Source: Grimontia celer (GTDB lineage: Bacteria > Pseudomonadota > Gammaproteobacteria > Enterobacterales > Vibrionaceae). From it: DNA of 53,443 bases. The position numbers were made by a program, and so were the translations under genes. Every line of letters begins with the position of its first letter. Position 1 is the first letter of the stretch. Shown piece after piece: positions 1 to 9,622 of the stretch. The stretch spans positions 1 to 53,443 of the forward strand of contig NZ_FIZX01000010.1 of assembly GCF_900055185.1 (NCBI RefSeq), given 5' to 3'. The notes under the pieces were generated by a model that ran no database searches, was not told the DNA's origin, and saw nothing but the letters and a program-made list of their open reading frames with translations.

Positions 1-98
1 AATCCCCCGAAGGTTCAATGTTGTCGCTGCCGCTCGACTTGCATGTGTTAGGCCTGCCGCCAGCGTTCAATCTGAGCCATGATCAAACTCTTCAATTA
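1..98 (-). rRNA. rrs: 16S ribosomal RNA, 5' end only
   Basis: Read on the minus strand, the sequence contains the universal 5' start of 16S rRNA: GAAGAGTTTGATCATGGCTC, followed by the conserved AACGCTGGCGGCAGGC and ACATGCAAGTCGAGCGG blocks. Only about the first hundred nucleotides lie in the window; the gene continues off the left edge. The mature 5' end is placed near 98 by comparison with E. coli 16S and could be off by a few bases. The rRNA leader with boxA and the promoter lie just to the right. Confidence 0.95.
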
Positions 99-254
99 AA
101 GTTTTTGGCTCGATGAAATACTGTTGTGTTCTAACCGAAGTTAGAACGAATTGACTGTGCCGATATAACCGAAGTTATGTCGTTTGGTCACTCAGTAAAC
201 ATCGATAAATCTTTTGTCTATCAACTACGAGTGCCCACACAGATTGCATAGGTC

Positions 255-269
255 AAATTGTTAAAGAAC
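255..269 (-). promoter_or_regulatory. rrn leader boxA antitermination site
   Basis: On the minus strand the sequence GTTCTTTAACAATTT matches the rrn boxA (E. coli TGCTCTTTAACA), the NusB/NusE loading site of the rRNA antitermination complex. It is followed, as in other gammaproteobacterial rrn leaders, by a GTGTGGGCACTCG stretch before the 16S start. Confidence 0.85.
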
Positions 270-319
270 GTTGACTTGGTAGCTTGCTCTGCGAGCCGCT
301 TGCCGTGTCGATGTGGCGC

Positions 320-347
320 AGTATAGGGACTTCGAAATTTGGCGCAA
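320..347 (-). promoter_or_regulatory. rRNA operon promoter (P1-like)
   Basis: On the minus strand a -35 TTGCGC (342-347), a 16-nt spacer and a -10 TATACT (320-325) are followed by a GCGCCAC discriminator. CCCTATACTGCGCCAC closely resembles the core of E. coli rrn P1 promoters, whose GC-rich discriminator gives stringent (ppGpp/DksA) control. An A/T tract upstream (350-367) could be an UP element. Confidence 0.8.
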
Positions 348-369
348 GTGGTTTTTTGAAAAAAATCAC

Positions 370-632
370 ACTTTCGCGTTCAAGTGTTCAAATAACGCCC
401 AAAAACAGCATTTTTGTATAAAAGATGAACAGATTTCTGCAGATCTTTGATGATCAGGATCAGAGGCCACGATCCAGATTTCGACAATATGTCGTTTCAA
501 TGACTGTTTTGTTTACCGCAAGACTATTCAGTAAAGCACATGCTGAAGAATCCGCACGGTTATTTTTGACTCATTTCTGTAAGTCGCTAGCCCAGTAAAT
601 ACGCGGGATGCGTTAAGACACTCTTTAAAAAC
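370..632. other. Gene-free region between rrn promoter and groL terminator
   Basis: No gene was found here. The stretch is AT-rich and probably carries the upstream activating region of the rrn promoter. Four GATC (Dam) sites lie within 33 bp at 442, 452, 458 and 471. No further promoter could be called with confidence. Confidence 0.5.
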
Positions 633-659
633 AAAAAAGCCCGCTTGCGCGGGCTTTTT
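633..659 (-). terminator. groSL operon terminator
   Basis: GCCCGC/GCGGGC stem with a 4-nt loop, flanked by A6 on one side and T5 on the other. Read on the minus strand it follows the groL stop codon and ends in a T run. The A run lets it also work from the opposite direction. Confidence 0.9.
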
Positions 660-683
660 CAATTTCGGCTGGAAACGGGATGA

Positions 684-2348
<1,665 letters not shown>

Positions 2349-2366
2349 TCAGTGATGAAATAGAAA

Positions 2367-2657
2367 TTACTCAACGATAGCCATGATGTCGTTTTCTGAC
2401 AGGATCAGGACTTCTTTACCGTCGATTTTCTCAGTCTTAGTGCCGTAGCCTTCTGAGAAGATCACAGTGTCGCCAACTTTAACGTCCAGTGGCTGCACAT
2501 TGCCGTTTTCAAGAATACGGCCCTTACCTACCGCCAGCACAACGCCACGCGTAGATTTTTCTGCAGCAGAACCAGTCAAAACGATGCCACCAGCAGATTT
2601 TGATTCAACTTCCTGGCGTTCAACGATTACTCGATCGTGTAGTGGACGAATGTTCAT
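2367..2657 (-). CDS. groS: Co-chaperonin GroES (Hsp10)
   Basis: 96-residue co-chaperonin, the heptameric lid of GroEL. The N-terminus [10 protein letters not shown] and the mobile loop [11 protein letters not shown] (about residues 20-30) match E. coli GroES. The longer reading frame up to 2765 is not used: the ATG at 2657 gives the family length and has a GGAG ribosome-binding site directly upstream. It is the first gene of the groS-groL operon, with the heat-shock promoter about 130 nt upstream. Confidence 0.98.
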   Translation of the reverse strand: MNIRPLHDRVIVERQEVESKSAGGIVLTGSAAEKSTRGVVLAVGKGRILENGNVQPLDVKVGDTVIFSEGYGTKTEKIDGKEVLILSENDIMAIVE

Positions 2658-2788
2658 TGGTCGTCTCCTGAATAAATGTAGTGATCCATGTGATAAATGA
2701 AGTGGAAACTGCCACACAATGCAGGTTCCGAATTTCTGAATCCCTGACCGACAGCGTCTCATCAAGGATTAAGTCAATTTGCGTATAA

Positions 2789-2819
2789 CGTGGGGGTGGG
2801 TTATCTCAATCCCAAGGGG
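2789..2819 (-). promoter_or_regulatory. Sigma-32 (heat-shock) promoter of groSL
   Basis: On the minus strand CCCCTTGGG (2811-2819) and CCCCCACG (2789-2796) are separated by about 14 nt. This fits the sigma-32 pattern CTTGAA-N13/14-CCCCATNT seen in front of E. coli groE. No CIRCE inverted repeat (HrcA operator) was seen. Confidence 0.75.
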
Positions 2820-2967
2820 CTAAGTGCAAATTTTTTCCATTTTTTTACCCAATACCTTTTGCTCCATCACATTCTATGAATTAGGGTAGCCGTGCCTTAG
2901 CAAACATAACGATATGCAACCTTGGCGTATTGTTGATTTCCCAGCGCTACCTCTTATAGAGATTGGA

Positions 2968-4311
2968 ATGAAGGACAAACACGGCCTGCTTTCTGGCCCC
3001 ATTGACCAAACGCTTAAAAACATGACCATCCCTATGGTGTTTGGTCTTGTAGCGATCCTCGCGTTTAATCTGGTCGATACCTTCTTTATTTCTTTGCTGG
3101 GCACGGAAGCATTGGCTGCGGTAAGTTTCACCTTCCCGATCACCTTTGCGGTGAACTGCATCACCATGGGCATTGGCGTGGGTATCTCTACCGGGGTTGC
3201 CCGCTTACTGGGGCGAAGTGCCCAAATCGATGCTGCCCGCCTATCAGGGCATGGTTTGATGCTCGCGGTCATTTTGGTGATTGCAGCAAGCGCATTAGGT
3301 CTGGCGACGATCAATCCCTTATTCCGGATGCTTGGTGCACACGAAAACCTGTTGCCATTGATTCATAACTATATGTCGGTGTGGTATCTCACTATCCCTC
3401 TATTAGTTATCCCGATGGCAGGCAACTCCGCCATCCGTGCCACGGGTGACACCAAAACCCCTGCCAAGATCATGATAGTGGCTGGCTTTATTAATGGTCT
3501 TCTCGACCCGCTGTTAATTTTCGGGCTGGGCCCAATTCCTGCGCTGGGTGTAAAAGGCGCAGCAATTGCCAGTGCGATCAGTTGGGCTGGCGCGCTGGTT
3601 TGCTCGCTGTACGTATTAATAAAAAGAGAGAAACTACTGGCTTGGCCATCACCAACGAAAATTGTGCAGGATTGGAAAGATATCCTCGCCATTGGCACTC
3701 CGGCTGCGCTGTCCAACGCATTGAACCCGATCTCCGGCGCGATTTTGATGGCCATGCTTGCCGCACAAGGCACGGCGGCCGTTGCTGCTTATGGTGCTGC
3801 GCAACGGGTGGAATCTTTGTTATTGATTGTGATGATGGCGCTGACCTCTGCCCTGACACCTTTGATGGCGCAGAATTTCGGCGCCAATAACCCAAATCGC
3901 TCATTTGAAGCACTATTTCGGGCGATGCGTTTTTCCATCCTGTTTCAGTTCATCGTGTTTCTGGCCATGGTGCCACTCAGCGTGCCGATTGCCGCTATCT
4001 TCAGTCAGGAACCTGCCGTACAGAACAAACTGTGGCATTACCTGATTGTGGTACCTGTCAGTTACGGCATGCAAGGCGTGATGATGATGCTTGTCAGCGC
4101 ATTAAACGCAATGAAAAAACCGGTTCATGCCTTTGCAATGAATCTGGTACGCCTGTTTGTGTTGCTGCTTCCTATGGCCTGGCTTGGCAGCTTGGTTGAC
4201 GGTACAGAGGGTATGTTTATTGGTATAGCTGTCGCCAATGGAATTACAGGGGTATTGGCATACCTTTACGCTTTGACATTGCGACGCGGCACTCCAGCCC
4301 CTACTCAGTAG
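2968..4311 (+). CDS. MATE family multidrug/sodium antiporter
   Basis: 447-residue polytopic inner-membrane protein with about 12 hydrophobic segments in two halves. The pattern is typical of the multidrug and toxic compound extrusion (MATE) family: N-terminal IPMVFGLVAILAFNLVDTFF, then the ATGDTKTP and NFGANNP loops. Such proteins export cationic drugs or metabolites against Na+ or H+. The ATG at 2968 is preferred over the in-frame ATG at 2914 because the family begins close to the first helix. The 3' end overlaps the convergent MarR-type gene by 7 bp. The substrate is unknown; the adjacent MarR regulator need not control it, since that gene is arranged with the TRAP operon. Confidence 0.9.
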   Translation: MKDKHGLLSGPIDQTLKNMTIPMVFGLVAILAFNLVDTFFISLLGTEALAAVSFTFPITFAVNCITMGIGVGISTGVARLLGRSAQIDAARLSGHGLMLAVILVIAASALGLATINPLFRMLGAHENLLPLIHNYMSVWYLTIPLLVIPMAGNSAIRATGDTKTPAKIMIVAGFINGLLDPLLIFGLGPIPALGVKGAAIASAISWAGALVCSLYVLIKREKLLAWPSPTKIVQDWKDILAIGTPAALSNALNPISGAILMAMLAAQGTAAVAAYGAAQRVESLLLIVMMALTSALTPLMAQNFGANNPNRSFEALFRAMRFSILFQFIVFLAMVPLSVPIAAIFSQEPAVQNKLWHYLIVVPVSYGMQGVMMMLVSALNAMKKPVHAFAMNLVRLFVLLLPMAWLGSLVDGTEGMFIGIAVANGITGVLAYLYALTLRRGTPAPTQ

Positions 4312-4769
4312 TCCAGCCCAGAGTCTTCCAGTTGTCGGGTACGAAGCTGCAATGCATCAAGCGCCTGATATAAATCCCGGTATTGAGAGCCAGTCAGCCC
4401 GTCAAGCATGGCGCGCTCCCATTCCAAAACCCGTGGAACAATACGGTCATACAATGCCTTGCCTTCATGGGTTAACCTTACCAATGCTGCACGCTGATCG
4501 GTCGCATGAGCTTCACGAACCACCCAGCCACGGCCTTCCAGCTTAGTTAGGATGCGAGACACTTTCACCTTATCCAGACTGGTTTCACGTGATAAATCCC
4601 TCGACATCAAGCCATCACGAGCCCCCAATGAGGCCAGTATCCGCCACTCCGGTCGCGAGATGCCGAATTCGTTTTCATAGATGGCTGCCATACTGTCAGC
4701 CACCTTTTCAGCAGTTTGTACCAGCTTATAAGGAAGGAAATTGTCGAGGGAAAGATCAGGCTTAACCAT
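4305..4769 (-). CDS. MarR family transcriptional regulator
   Basis: 154-residue winged-helix regulator of the MarR family. It has an N-terminal dimerisation helix, a recognition helix region around SRDLSRETSLDKVKVSR, then the wing with the conserved D-x-R motif (ATDQRAALV). The ATG at 4769 has AAGGA seven bases upstream and is preferred over 4814, which would overlap dctM. It lies 29 nt after dctM on the same strand and is probably the last gene of the TRAP operon. MarR proteins bind short palindromes and are released by aromatic ligands. The palindromes at 7656-7669 and 7830-7868 are candidate operators, which would make this the local repressor (inference). Confidence 0.9.
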   Translation of the reverse strand: MVKPDLSLDNFLPYKLVQTAEKVADSMAAIYENEFGISRPEWRILASLGARDGLMSRDLSRETSLDKVKVSRILTKLEGRGWVVREAHATDQRAALVRLTHEGKALYDRIVPRVLEWERAMLDGLTGSQYRDLYQALDALQLRTRQLEDSGLDY

Positions 4770-4798
4770 GTGAATCCTTTTACTGCAAATGTGCTCAA

Positions 4799-6100
4799 TC
4801 AGGCATAGAGCCAATGGGGAAGCGCCAGAGAAATAGCCGGTATGAAGGCGATCAATGCCAATCGCACCATGTCAGCCACCCAAAACGGGACGATACCACG
4901 AAAGATAGTTTTAGTGCTGATGTCCTTCACCACCCCTGAGAGCACAAACACGTTCATGCCTACAGGTGGCGTAATAAGGCTGATTTCTGTCACCACAACC
5001 ACCAGAATACCAAACCAAATCAGGTCAAATCCCAGGCTTTGCACCAGCGGAAAGAAAATCGGTACCGTGAGCAATAGCATCGACATACTTTCAAACACGC
5101 AACCCAGCAGCAAGTAAACCAGAATGATGATCCCCAGTACCGCAAAAGGTGATAGATCCATGCTGGTCACCCACAACAAAAGTTCATCAGTGAATCCGGC
5201 ACGATTGATAAAGTTGGAAAAAATCAGCGCCGAAATCACCACACTGAACAACACAGAAGAGGTAATCGCCGTATCAACCAGTACTTCTTTTAGTACCGGT
5301 AAGCTAAGTTGGCGTTTCAGCAATGCAATGATAAACGCACCTGCCGCACCAATCCCCGCCGCCTCAGTAGGCGTAAACACACCCGCATAAATGCCTCCCA
5401 TCACCAGTACAAAGAGCGCCAACGTTGACAGAACACCTTTCAATGCTGCAAAACGTTCCGGCCAACTTAACGCTTTCAGTGGTGGCGCACTTTCAGGGTC
5501 GCGGGATACCACCCACTGTACCGCCAGCAAATACAACACCACGCCAAGCAATCCGGGAACCAATCCTGCGGCGAATAACTCCCGGATACTGCTTTCAGTT
5601 AGAAGACCATAGACCACCAGCATTACGCTGGGCGGAATCAAAATGCCCAACGTACCGCCCGCAGCAATAGAGGCCGAAGCCAGTGAGTCGCGATAACCGT
5701 ATTTGCGCATTGGGGGCATGGCCACTTTCGACATCGTAGCTGCTGTCGCTAAGCTGGAACCGCATATCGCCGAGAAACCGCCACATGCCAGAATAGTCGC
5801 CATCGAAAGTCCCCCTTTGCGATGACCCACAAAGGCATTTGATGCACGGTAAAGTTCACTGGAAATTCCGGCCTTGTTGACCAAATTACCCATCAGGATG
5901 AACAGTGGGATCACCGACAGACTGTAATCTTGCCCGGTATCCACAATACGACGCGCCGCCATAGACAGGGTGGCATTCCAATTAAAATCAATGAGCCAGG
6001 CAAAGCCGACAAAACCCACGATCCCCATACTGTAAGCCAATGGGAAGCGGGCGAGCACCAAAAGAAGAAGGACTGCAAATCCAATAAGGGTTTCCGTCAT
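4799..6100 (-). CDS. dctM: TRAP transporter large permease (DctM)
   Basis: 433-residue large membrane subunit of a tripartite ATP-independent periplasmic (TRAP) transporter, the ion-coupled translocation channel. It is highly hydrophobic with many transmembrane segments. Family signatures include the GGxSAICGSSLATAAT region, the GTLGILIPPS motif and the FTPTEAAG motif. Its start overlaps the end of dctQ, so the two are translationally coupled. The operon reads dctP-dctQ-dctM-marR. Substrate cannot be read from this subunit; the divergent homogentisate dioxygenase suggests an aromatic or related organic acid (inference). The gene symbol is used in the generic family sense. Confidence 0.93.
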   Translation of the reverse strand: MTETLIGFAVLLLLVLARFPLAYSMGIVGFVGFAWLIDFNWNATLSMAARRIVDTGQDYSLSVIPLFILMGNLVNKAGISSELYRASNAFVGHRKGGLSMATILACGGFSAICGSSLATAATMSKVAMPPMRKYGYRDSLASASIAAGGTLGILIPPSVMLVVYGLLTESSIRELFAAGLVPGLLGVVLYLLAVQWVVSRDPESAPPLKALSWPERFAALKGVLSTLALFVLVMGGIYAGVFTPTEAAGIGAAGAFIIALLKRQLSLPVLKEVLVDTAITSSVLFSVVISALIFSNFINRAGFTDELLLWVTSMDLSPFAVLGIIILVYLLLGCVFESMSMLLLTVPIFFPLVQSLGFDLIWFGILVVVVTEISLITPPVGMNVFVLSGVVKDISTKTIFRGIVPFWVADMVRLALIAFIPAISLALPHWLYA

Positions 6101-6612
6101 CAGTTATGCTCCGAAGGTGAGGGGAGAACAGCGGGGTGACGAAGCAGCAAAGCGGCAACTAGCCCAATGGCAGCCATCATCGAAAGCCAACTCATCGCTG
6201 AAATGAAGTAGATGAGATACGCAGTCGGGATGGCCAACACATCGGTTTCATCGCCATAGCTCAGGGCACGTGTGGCCAGTTGCCACACTTTATTAGCTAC
6301 CAGCCCGAGCGCTGCTGCACTGACAAGATTAATGACTACTTCTCGCCACCTGACCCAACGGTCAGGCACATGATCATCCAACAAATCCACACAGATGTGC
6401 GACCGTCGCCAGGTCACCAGAGGGTAGGCACCGAAAACCACCATCGCTAAAGTCAGTTCGATGATCTCTATCCCGCCGTTTAGCGGGGCATTGAAAAAGT
6501 AGCGACCAACAACATCGACCGTGGTGGCGACCATCATCAGCATCAATGACACGACAACAACACCTTCCAACAGCAGGCCGCTAACTCGCAACATGGCTGC
6601 CATGATGATCAC
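6100..6612 (-). CDS. dctQ: TRAP transporter small permease (DctQ)
   Basis: 170-residue small membrane subunit of the TRAP transporter with four predicted transmembrane helices and the family pattern MVVFGAYPLVTWRRSHICVD between helices two and three. It partners DctM in the inner membrane and helps dock the periplasmic binding protein. The frame opens with GTG at 6612, whose last bases overlap the dctP stop (GTGA), implying translational coupling. An ATG at 6603 is an alternative start. Confidence 0.9.
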   Translation of the reverse strand: MIIMAAMLRVSGLLLEGVVVVSLMLMMVATTVDVVGRYFFNAPLNGGIEIIELTLAMVVFGAYPLVTWRRSHICVDLLDDHVPDRWVRWREVVINLVSAAALGLVANKVWQLATRALSYGDETDVLAIPTAYLIYFISAMSWLSMMAAIGLVAALLLRHPAVLPSPSEHN

Positions 6613-7637
6613 TGCCCACTAAATACAGAGACTTGTTCGCGGTAATAGTCGAGCGCAGTCTCAGGACTCTTAATGCGCCCTTCGGCCTGTTTCAACCACT
6701 GCGCTTCAATGCCCTCTGCCATGGCTTGGGCAGATGCCACCATTTGCGCATCTGCTTCGACGACAGGCGTACCTTTAGCCAGACTATCTGCAACGCCGGC
6801 AGCATCAGCTTTATCCATCATCTGACCAAAAAGTTGTGAGAGCTTTTCGCCAGACACACTCAGCACGGCTTCTCTGTCTTCATCAGACAAACTATCCAGT
6901 GTGTCGCGGTTCATCAGGATACTGAAGCTGCCACGGTACAGCCCCCCCGGGAAAGTCACCGTATAAGGTGCCACCTCATTCAGGCGGAAGCTTTTCAGAG
7001 TCTCCAGTGTAAAGAAAGCACCGTCGACCACACCTTGCGATAACGCTTCATAAACTTTGTTTGGTGGTAATGCGACGGGTACAACGCCCATACGCTCAGC
7101 CAGTGTGGTCATCACATCCCCGGCAACGCGCATCTTTTTACCTTTGAGATCGGCAAAGCTGTTCACTGGCTCTCGGGTGATGATGGCACCCGGACCATGA
7201 ACACCGACTGCCAACACCGCCAATCCTCTGTGCTCCTTACCCTTTTTCAGATAGTTATCGAATGTACGCCAGTAGGCGACCGAAGCCTCTTCGGAAGAAA
7301 GGGTGTTATCAAAAGTCGGGATTTCAGGAAGTTTAGTCAGTTCAAAACGGCCGGGTTTAAAGCCATGAAAGAACCAAGTGACATCTGCCACACCATCCAG
7401 CACCAAATCTGCTTGGGCTGGCGGTGGTCCCATATTGTATTCCACTTTTACGTCAACCCGACCATCGGTTGCCTCTTCCACCCATTTACCCCAGGTCGGC
7501 CATACCATGGCGTTAATGCCGTGGTTAGGTGATGCCCACGAGCTGATGCGAAGAGTTGTCTCGGCAGCCTGAAGGGTGAAGGAAAAACTGAGAACGGCAG
7601 CGGCCAAAGACCAGGAAATTGCTTCACGTTTCCACAT
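6609..7637 (-). CDS. dctP: TRAP transporter periplasmic substrate-binding protein (DctP)
   Basis: 342-residue extracytoplasmic solute-binding protein. An N-terminal signal peptide (hydrophobic SLAAAVLSFSFTLQA, cleavage near residue 24) precedes a DctP-family domain. Seen are the GPGAIITREPVNSFADLKG stretch, where the ligand carboxylate-binding Arg usually sits, and GVVDGAFFTLETLKSF. It delivers substrate to DctQM. It is the first gene of the operon and is divergent from the homogentisate dioxygenase across a 254-bp control region. A putative MarR operator copy lies at 7656-7669, just upstream of the start. The TRAP ligand is probably a carboxylate; a homogentisate-pathway compound is plausible but unproven. 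Confidence 0.92.
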   Translation of the reverse strand: MWKREAISWSLAAAVLSFSFTLQAAETTLRISSWASPNHGINAMVWPTWGKWVEEATDGRVDVKVEYNMGPPPAQADLVLDGVADVTWFFHGFKPGRFELTKLPEIPTFDNTLSSEEASVAYWRTFDNYLKKGKEHRGLAVLAVGVHGPGAIITREPVNSFADLKGKKMRVAGDVMTTLAERMGVVPVALPPNKVYEALSQGVVDGAFFTLETLKSFRLNEVAPYTVTFPGGLYRGSFSILMNRDTLDSLSDEDREAVLSVSGEKLSQLFGQMMDKADAAGVADSLAKGTPVVEADAQMVASAQAMAEGIEAQWLKQAEGRIKSPETALDYYREQVSVFSGQ

Positions 7638-7655
7638 GTTTACGACTCCATATTC

Positions 7656-7669
7656 GTTTCAAATGCAAC
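7656..7669. promoter_or_regulatory. Putative MarR operator near dctP start
   Basis: GTTTCAAATGCAAC differs at two positions from the perfect palindrome GTTTCAATTGAAAC found twice-over at the hmgA promoter. It lies 19-32 bp upstream of the dctP start codon, where a bound repressor would block transcription of the TRAP operon. This is inferred from sequence similarity only. Confidence 0.45.
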
Positions 7670-7829
7670 AATAATGATTGCATCGAAGTATCCTGTATCT
7701 AATACGCACAAAAACTGTGCGACTTTGAAATAGAAGCATGAAGACAGTATTACCGCAACAACTTTTTAACATAAGGGTAAAATTTTTGTTGCATTGTGAC
7801 AGATTCTGGCGATACTAAAAGCACCATTT

Positions 7830-7868
7830 AGTTTCAATTGAAACTATTATTCAGTTTCAATTGATACC
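7830..7868 (+). promoter_or_regulatory. hmgA promoter with paired palindromic operators
   Basis: AGTTTCAATTGAAACT (7830-7845) is a perfect 16-bp palindrome, and AGTTTCAATTGATACC (7853-7868) is a near copy 23 bp on. A TTGAAA -35 (7838-7843), a 17-nt spacer and a TTGATA -10 (7861-7866) fall exactly inside the two palindromes. A repressor bound here would mask the promoter. The obvious candidate is the MarR protein encoded at the end of the TRAP operon. Confidence 0.6.
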
Positions 7869-7891
7869 CTTTTCATACTCAGGAGTGAGCT

Positions 7892-9028
7892 ATGCGGAAG
7901 TGGTTTTCGTTTCCCATCACCGAAGGGAAAGCGTCAAGACAGGCGCATTGTGATATACCCGAAGACACGTTTGAGCGCGAGTGCGGCAAAGAGGGGTTCT
8001 TTGGTCCTGCCACACACATGTATCACCAACATGCCCCGACAGGTTGGACAGAATGGGAAGGCGATCTTCGTCCACACGCGTTTGATACCAACAAAGTCGA
8101 AGATGTCGGTGATAACCCGCTGACTGCACCACTTTTGCTATCCAATGCCAATGTGAAAGTGAGTATCTGGCGCTGCGACACAGCGATGGAGTATCTGGTA
8201 CGAAATGGTGACGGAGACGAGTGCCTGTTTATCCACGAAGGCTCCGGTTCACTCTTCTGTGATTACGGCCACCTGCGCTTCCGCGATGGTGATTACCTGA
8301 TCTTACCGCGCTCCACCAATTGGCGTATCGAACCGGACTCACCCGTCACTATGCTGATGATTGAAGCCACTCACGGATCTTACATGACGGCTGATCGTGG
8401 GATCGTCGGCGATCATGCTGTGTTTGATCCGGCAGTGCTGGAATACGCCAAAATCGACGATGCGTTCATCGCTCAGCAGCAAGAAGAACAGTCGTGGCAG
8501 GTATATCTGAAATCCCGTAACGCCATGAACCGCATTACTTATCCATTCAATCCGCTTGATGCTGTGGGTTGGAAAGGAAACCTCACCGTATTCCGGCTCA
8601 ACTGGCGTGATATCCGGCCGCTGATGAGTCACCGCTATCACCTGCCGCCGTCGGCGCACACTACCTTTGTCGCCAATGGCTTTGTGATTTGTACCTTTGT
8701 ACCACGGCCGATTGAATCTGACCCCGGTGCGCTCAAGGTGCCCTTCTATCACAACAATGATGACTATGATGAAGTCATCTTCTATCACAAAGGGGAGTTC
8801 TTCAGCCGCGACAATATCCACCCCGGCATGGTGACTGTGCATCCTTGCGGCTTCCCGCACGGCCCGCACCCCAAAGCATTTGCAGCTGGCGCTAAAGCTG
8901 CGAAGAAAGAAACTGATGAAGTGGCGGTGATGATTGATACCCGCATGCCGCTCGATTTAGGCGATGCGGCTAAGCAAACTGAACTTGATGATTATGTCCT
9001 GTCCTGGCGCACGCCACCTCGTGGCTAA
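7892..9028 (+). CDS. hmgA: Homogentisate 1,2-dioxygenase family protein
   Basis: 378-residue cupin-fold, Fe(II)-dependent ring-cleaving dioxygenase of the homogentisate 1,2-dioxygenase family. The enzyme opens homogentisate to maleylacetoacetate in tyrosine/phenylalanine breakdown. The length fits the shorter bacterial (Vibrio-type) form rather than the roughly 430-residue form. Likely metal ligands lie in the C-terminal half: the His and acidic residues of FYHNNDDYDEVIFY and the His of FPHGPHP. The exact acidic ligand is uncertain because His-to-Glu spacing is one residue longer than in the human enzyme. AGGAG precedes the ATG. The next gene is a fah-like fragment; hpd and maiA are not in the window, so the pathway is incomplete here. 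Confidence 0.85.
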   Translation: MRKWFSFPITEGKASRQAHCDIPEDTFERECGKEGFFGPATHMYHQHAPTGWTEWEGDLRPHAFDTNKVEDVGDNPLTAPLLLSNANVKVSIWRCDTAMEYLVRNGDGDECLFIHEGSGSLFCDYGHLRFRDGDYLILPRSTNWRIEPDSPVTMLMIEATHGSYMTADRGIVGDHAVFDPAVLEYAKIDDAFIAQQQEEQSWQVYLKSRNAMNRITYPFNPLDAVGWKGNLTVFRLNWRDIRPLMSHRYHLPPSAHTTFVANGFVICTFVPRPIESDPGALKVPFYHNNDDYDEVIFYHKGEFFSRDNIHPGMVTVHPCGFPHGPHPKAFAAGAKAAKKETDEVAVMIDTRMPLDLGDAAKQTELDDYVLSWRTPPRG

Positions 9029-9059
9029 TTCACGCAGATAACAGATTAAGGAGTAGATG

Positions 9060-9575
9060 ATGAAACTGGCTTCCCTCAAACACCGCCGCGATGGAAAACT
9101 CATTCTGGTCTCGCGCGATCTCACTCAGGCAGTAGACGCTTCTGATATCGCCCTCACCCTACAGGATGCACTGGACGAGTGGGATACGCTGTCGCCACTG
9201 TTGCAAGCCCGTTATGAGGCTCTAAACGACAACAACATCGGTGAGCGCTTTCCTTTTAATCCCGCTGATTGCGAATCTCCTTTACCCCGAGCATTCCAGT
9301 GGGCGGACGGGAGCGCTTACGTGAATCACGTCGAACTGGTGCGTAAAGCCCGCGGGGCGGAAATGCCAGAGAGCTTCTGGACTGATCCTTTGATGTATCA
9401 GGGTGTCTCCGACAAATTTATCGGCCCGCGCGACAGCATTGAGCTTTGCGATGAAGCCTGGGGCTGCGATTTCGAAGCAGAAATCGCAGTGATCACTGAT
9501 GATGTCGCCATGGCGACGCCAAACGAAAAGGCTGGCAACCATATCAAACTGCTGATGCCATTAGTGCGGCGCTGA
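9060..9575 (+). pseudogene. Truncated fumarylacetoacetate hydrolase family gene
   Basis: 171 codons from an ATG with AAGGAG upstream (a second ATG lies at 9057). The product matches the N-terminal half of the FAH-like protein encoded next to hmgA in vibrios, which is about 330 residues long. Recognisable blocks are SPLPRAFQWADGSAYVNHVE and the metal-binding FEAEIAVITDD. Family similarity stops at HIKLLM (codon ending 9557), then the frame reads PLVRR and stops. The C-terminal half, with the remaining metal ligand and active-site residues, is absent, so the product is very probably inactive as a hydrolase. The break coincides with the start of an apparent exonuclease remnant. Confidence 0.8.
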
Positions 9576-9622
9576 TCTATGTTCGACTAAAGTACGGGGA
9601 TGTATCAATGCCCACTTATTGA
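9548..9622 (+). pseudogene. Remnant of a DnaQ-type exonuclease gene (last codons)
   Basis: In the frame one base off from the fah fragment, the sequence reads TADAISAALIYVRLKYG, then DVSMPTY and a stop at 9620-9622. This resembles the ExoIII motif and tail of DnaQ-like 3'-5' exonucleases (H-x-A-x-x-D-A-x-x-T-A). Such a gene commonly lies directly upstream of acs in vibrios, from memory of that synteny. Only about 24 codons remain. The join with fah falls inside ctgctgatg (9549-9557), which both genes could supply. This rests on a short motif and is moderate-confidence. Confidence 0.45.

Noticed and set aside
2658-2870. CIRCE/HrcA operator upstream of groS
   Set aside because: No TTAGCACTC-N9-GAGTGCTAA element could be found; a sigma-32-type promoter explains regulation.
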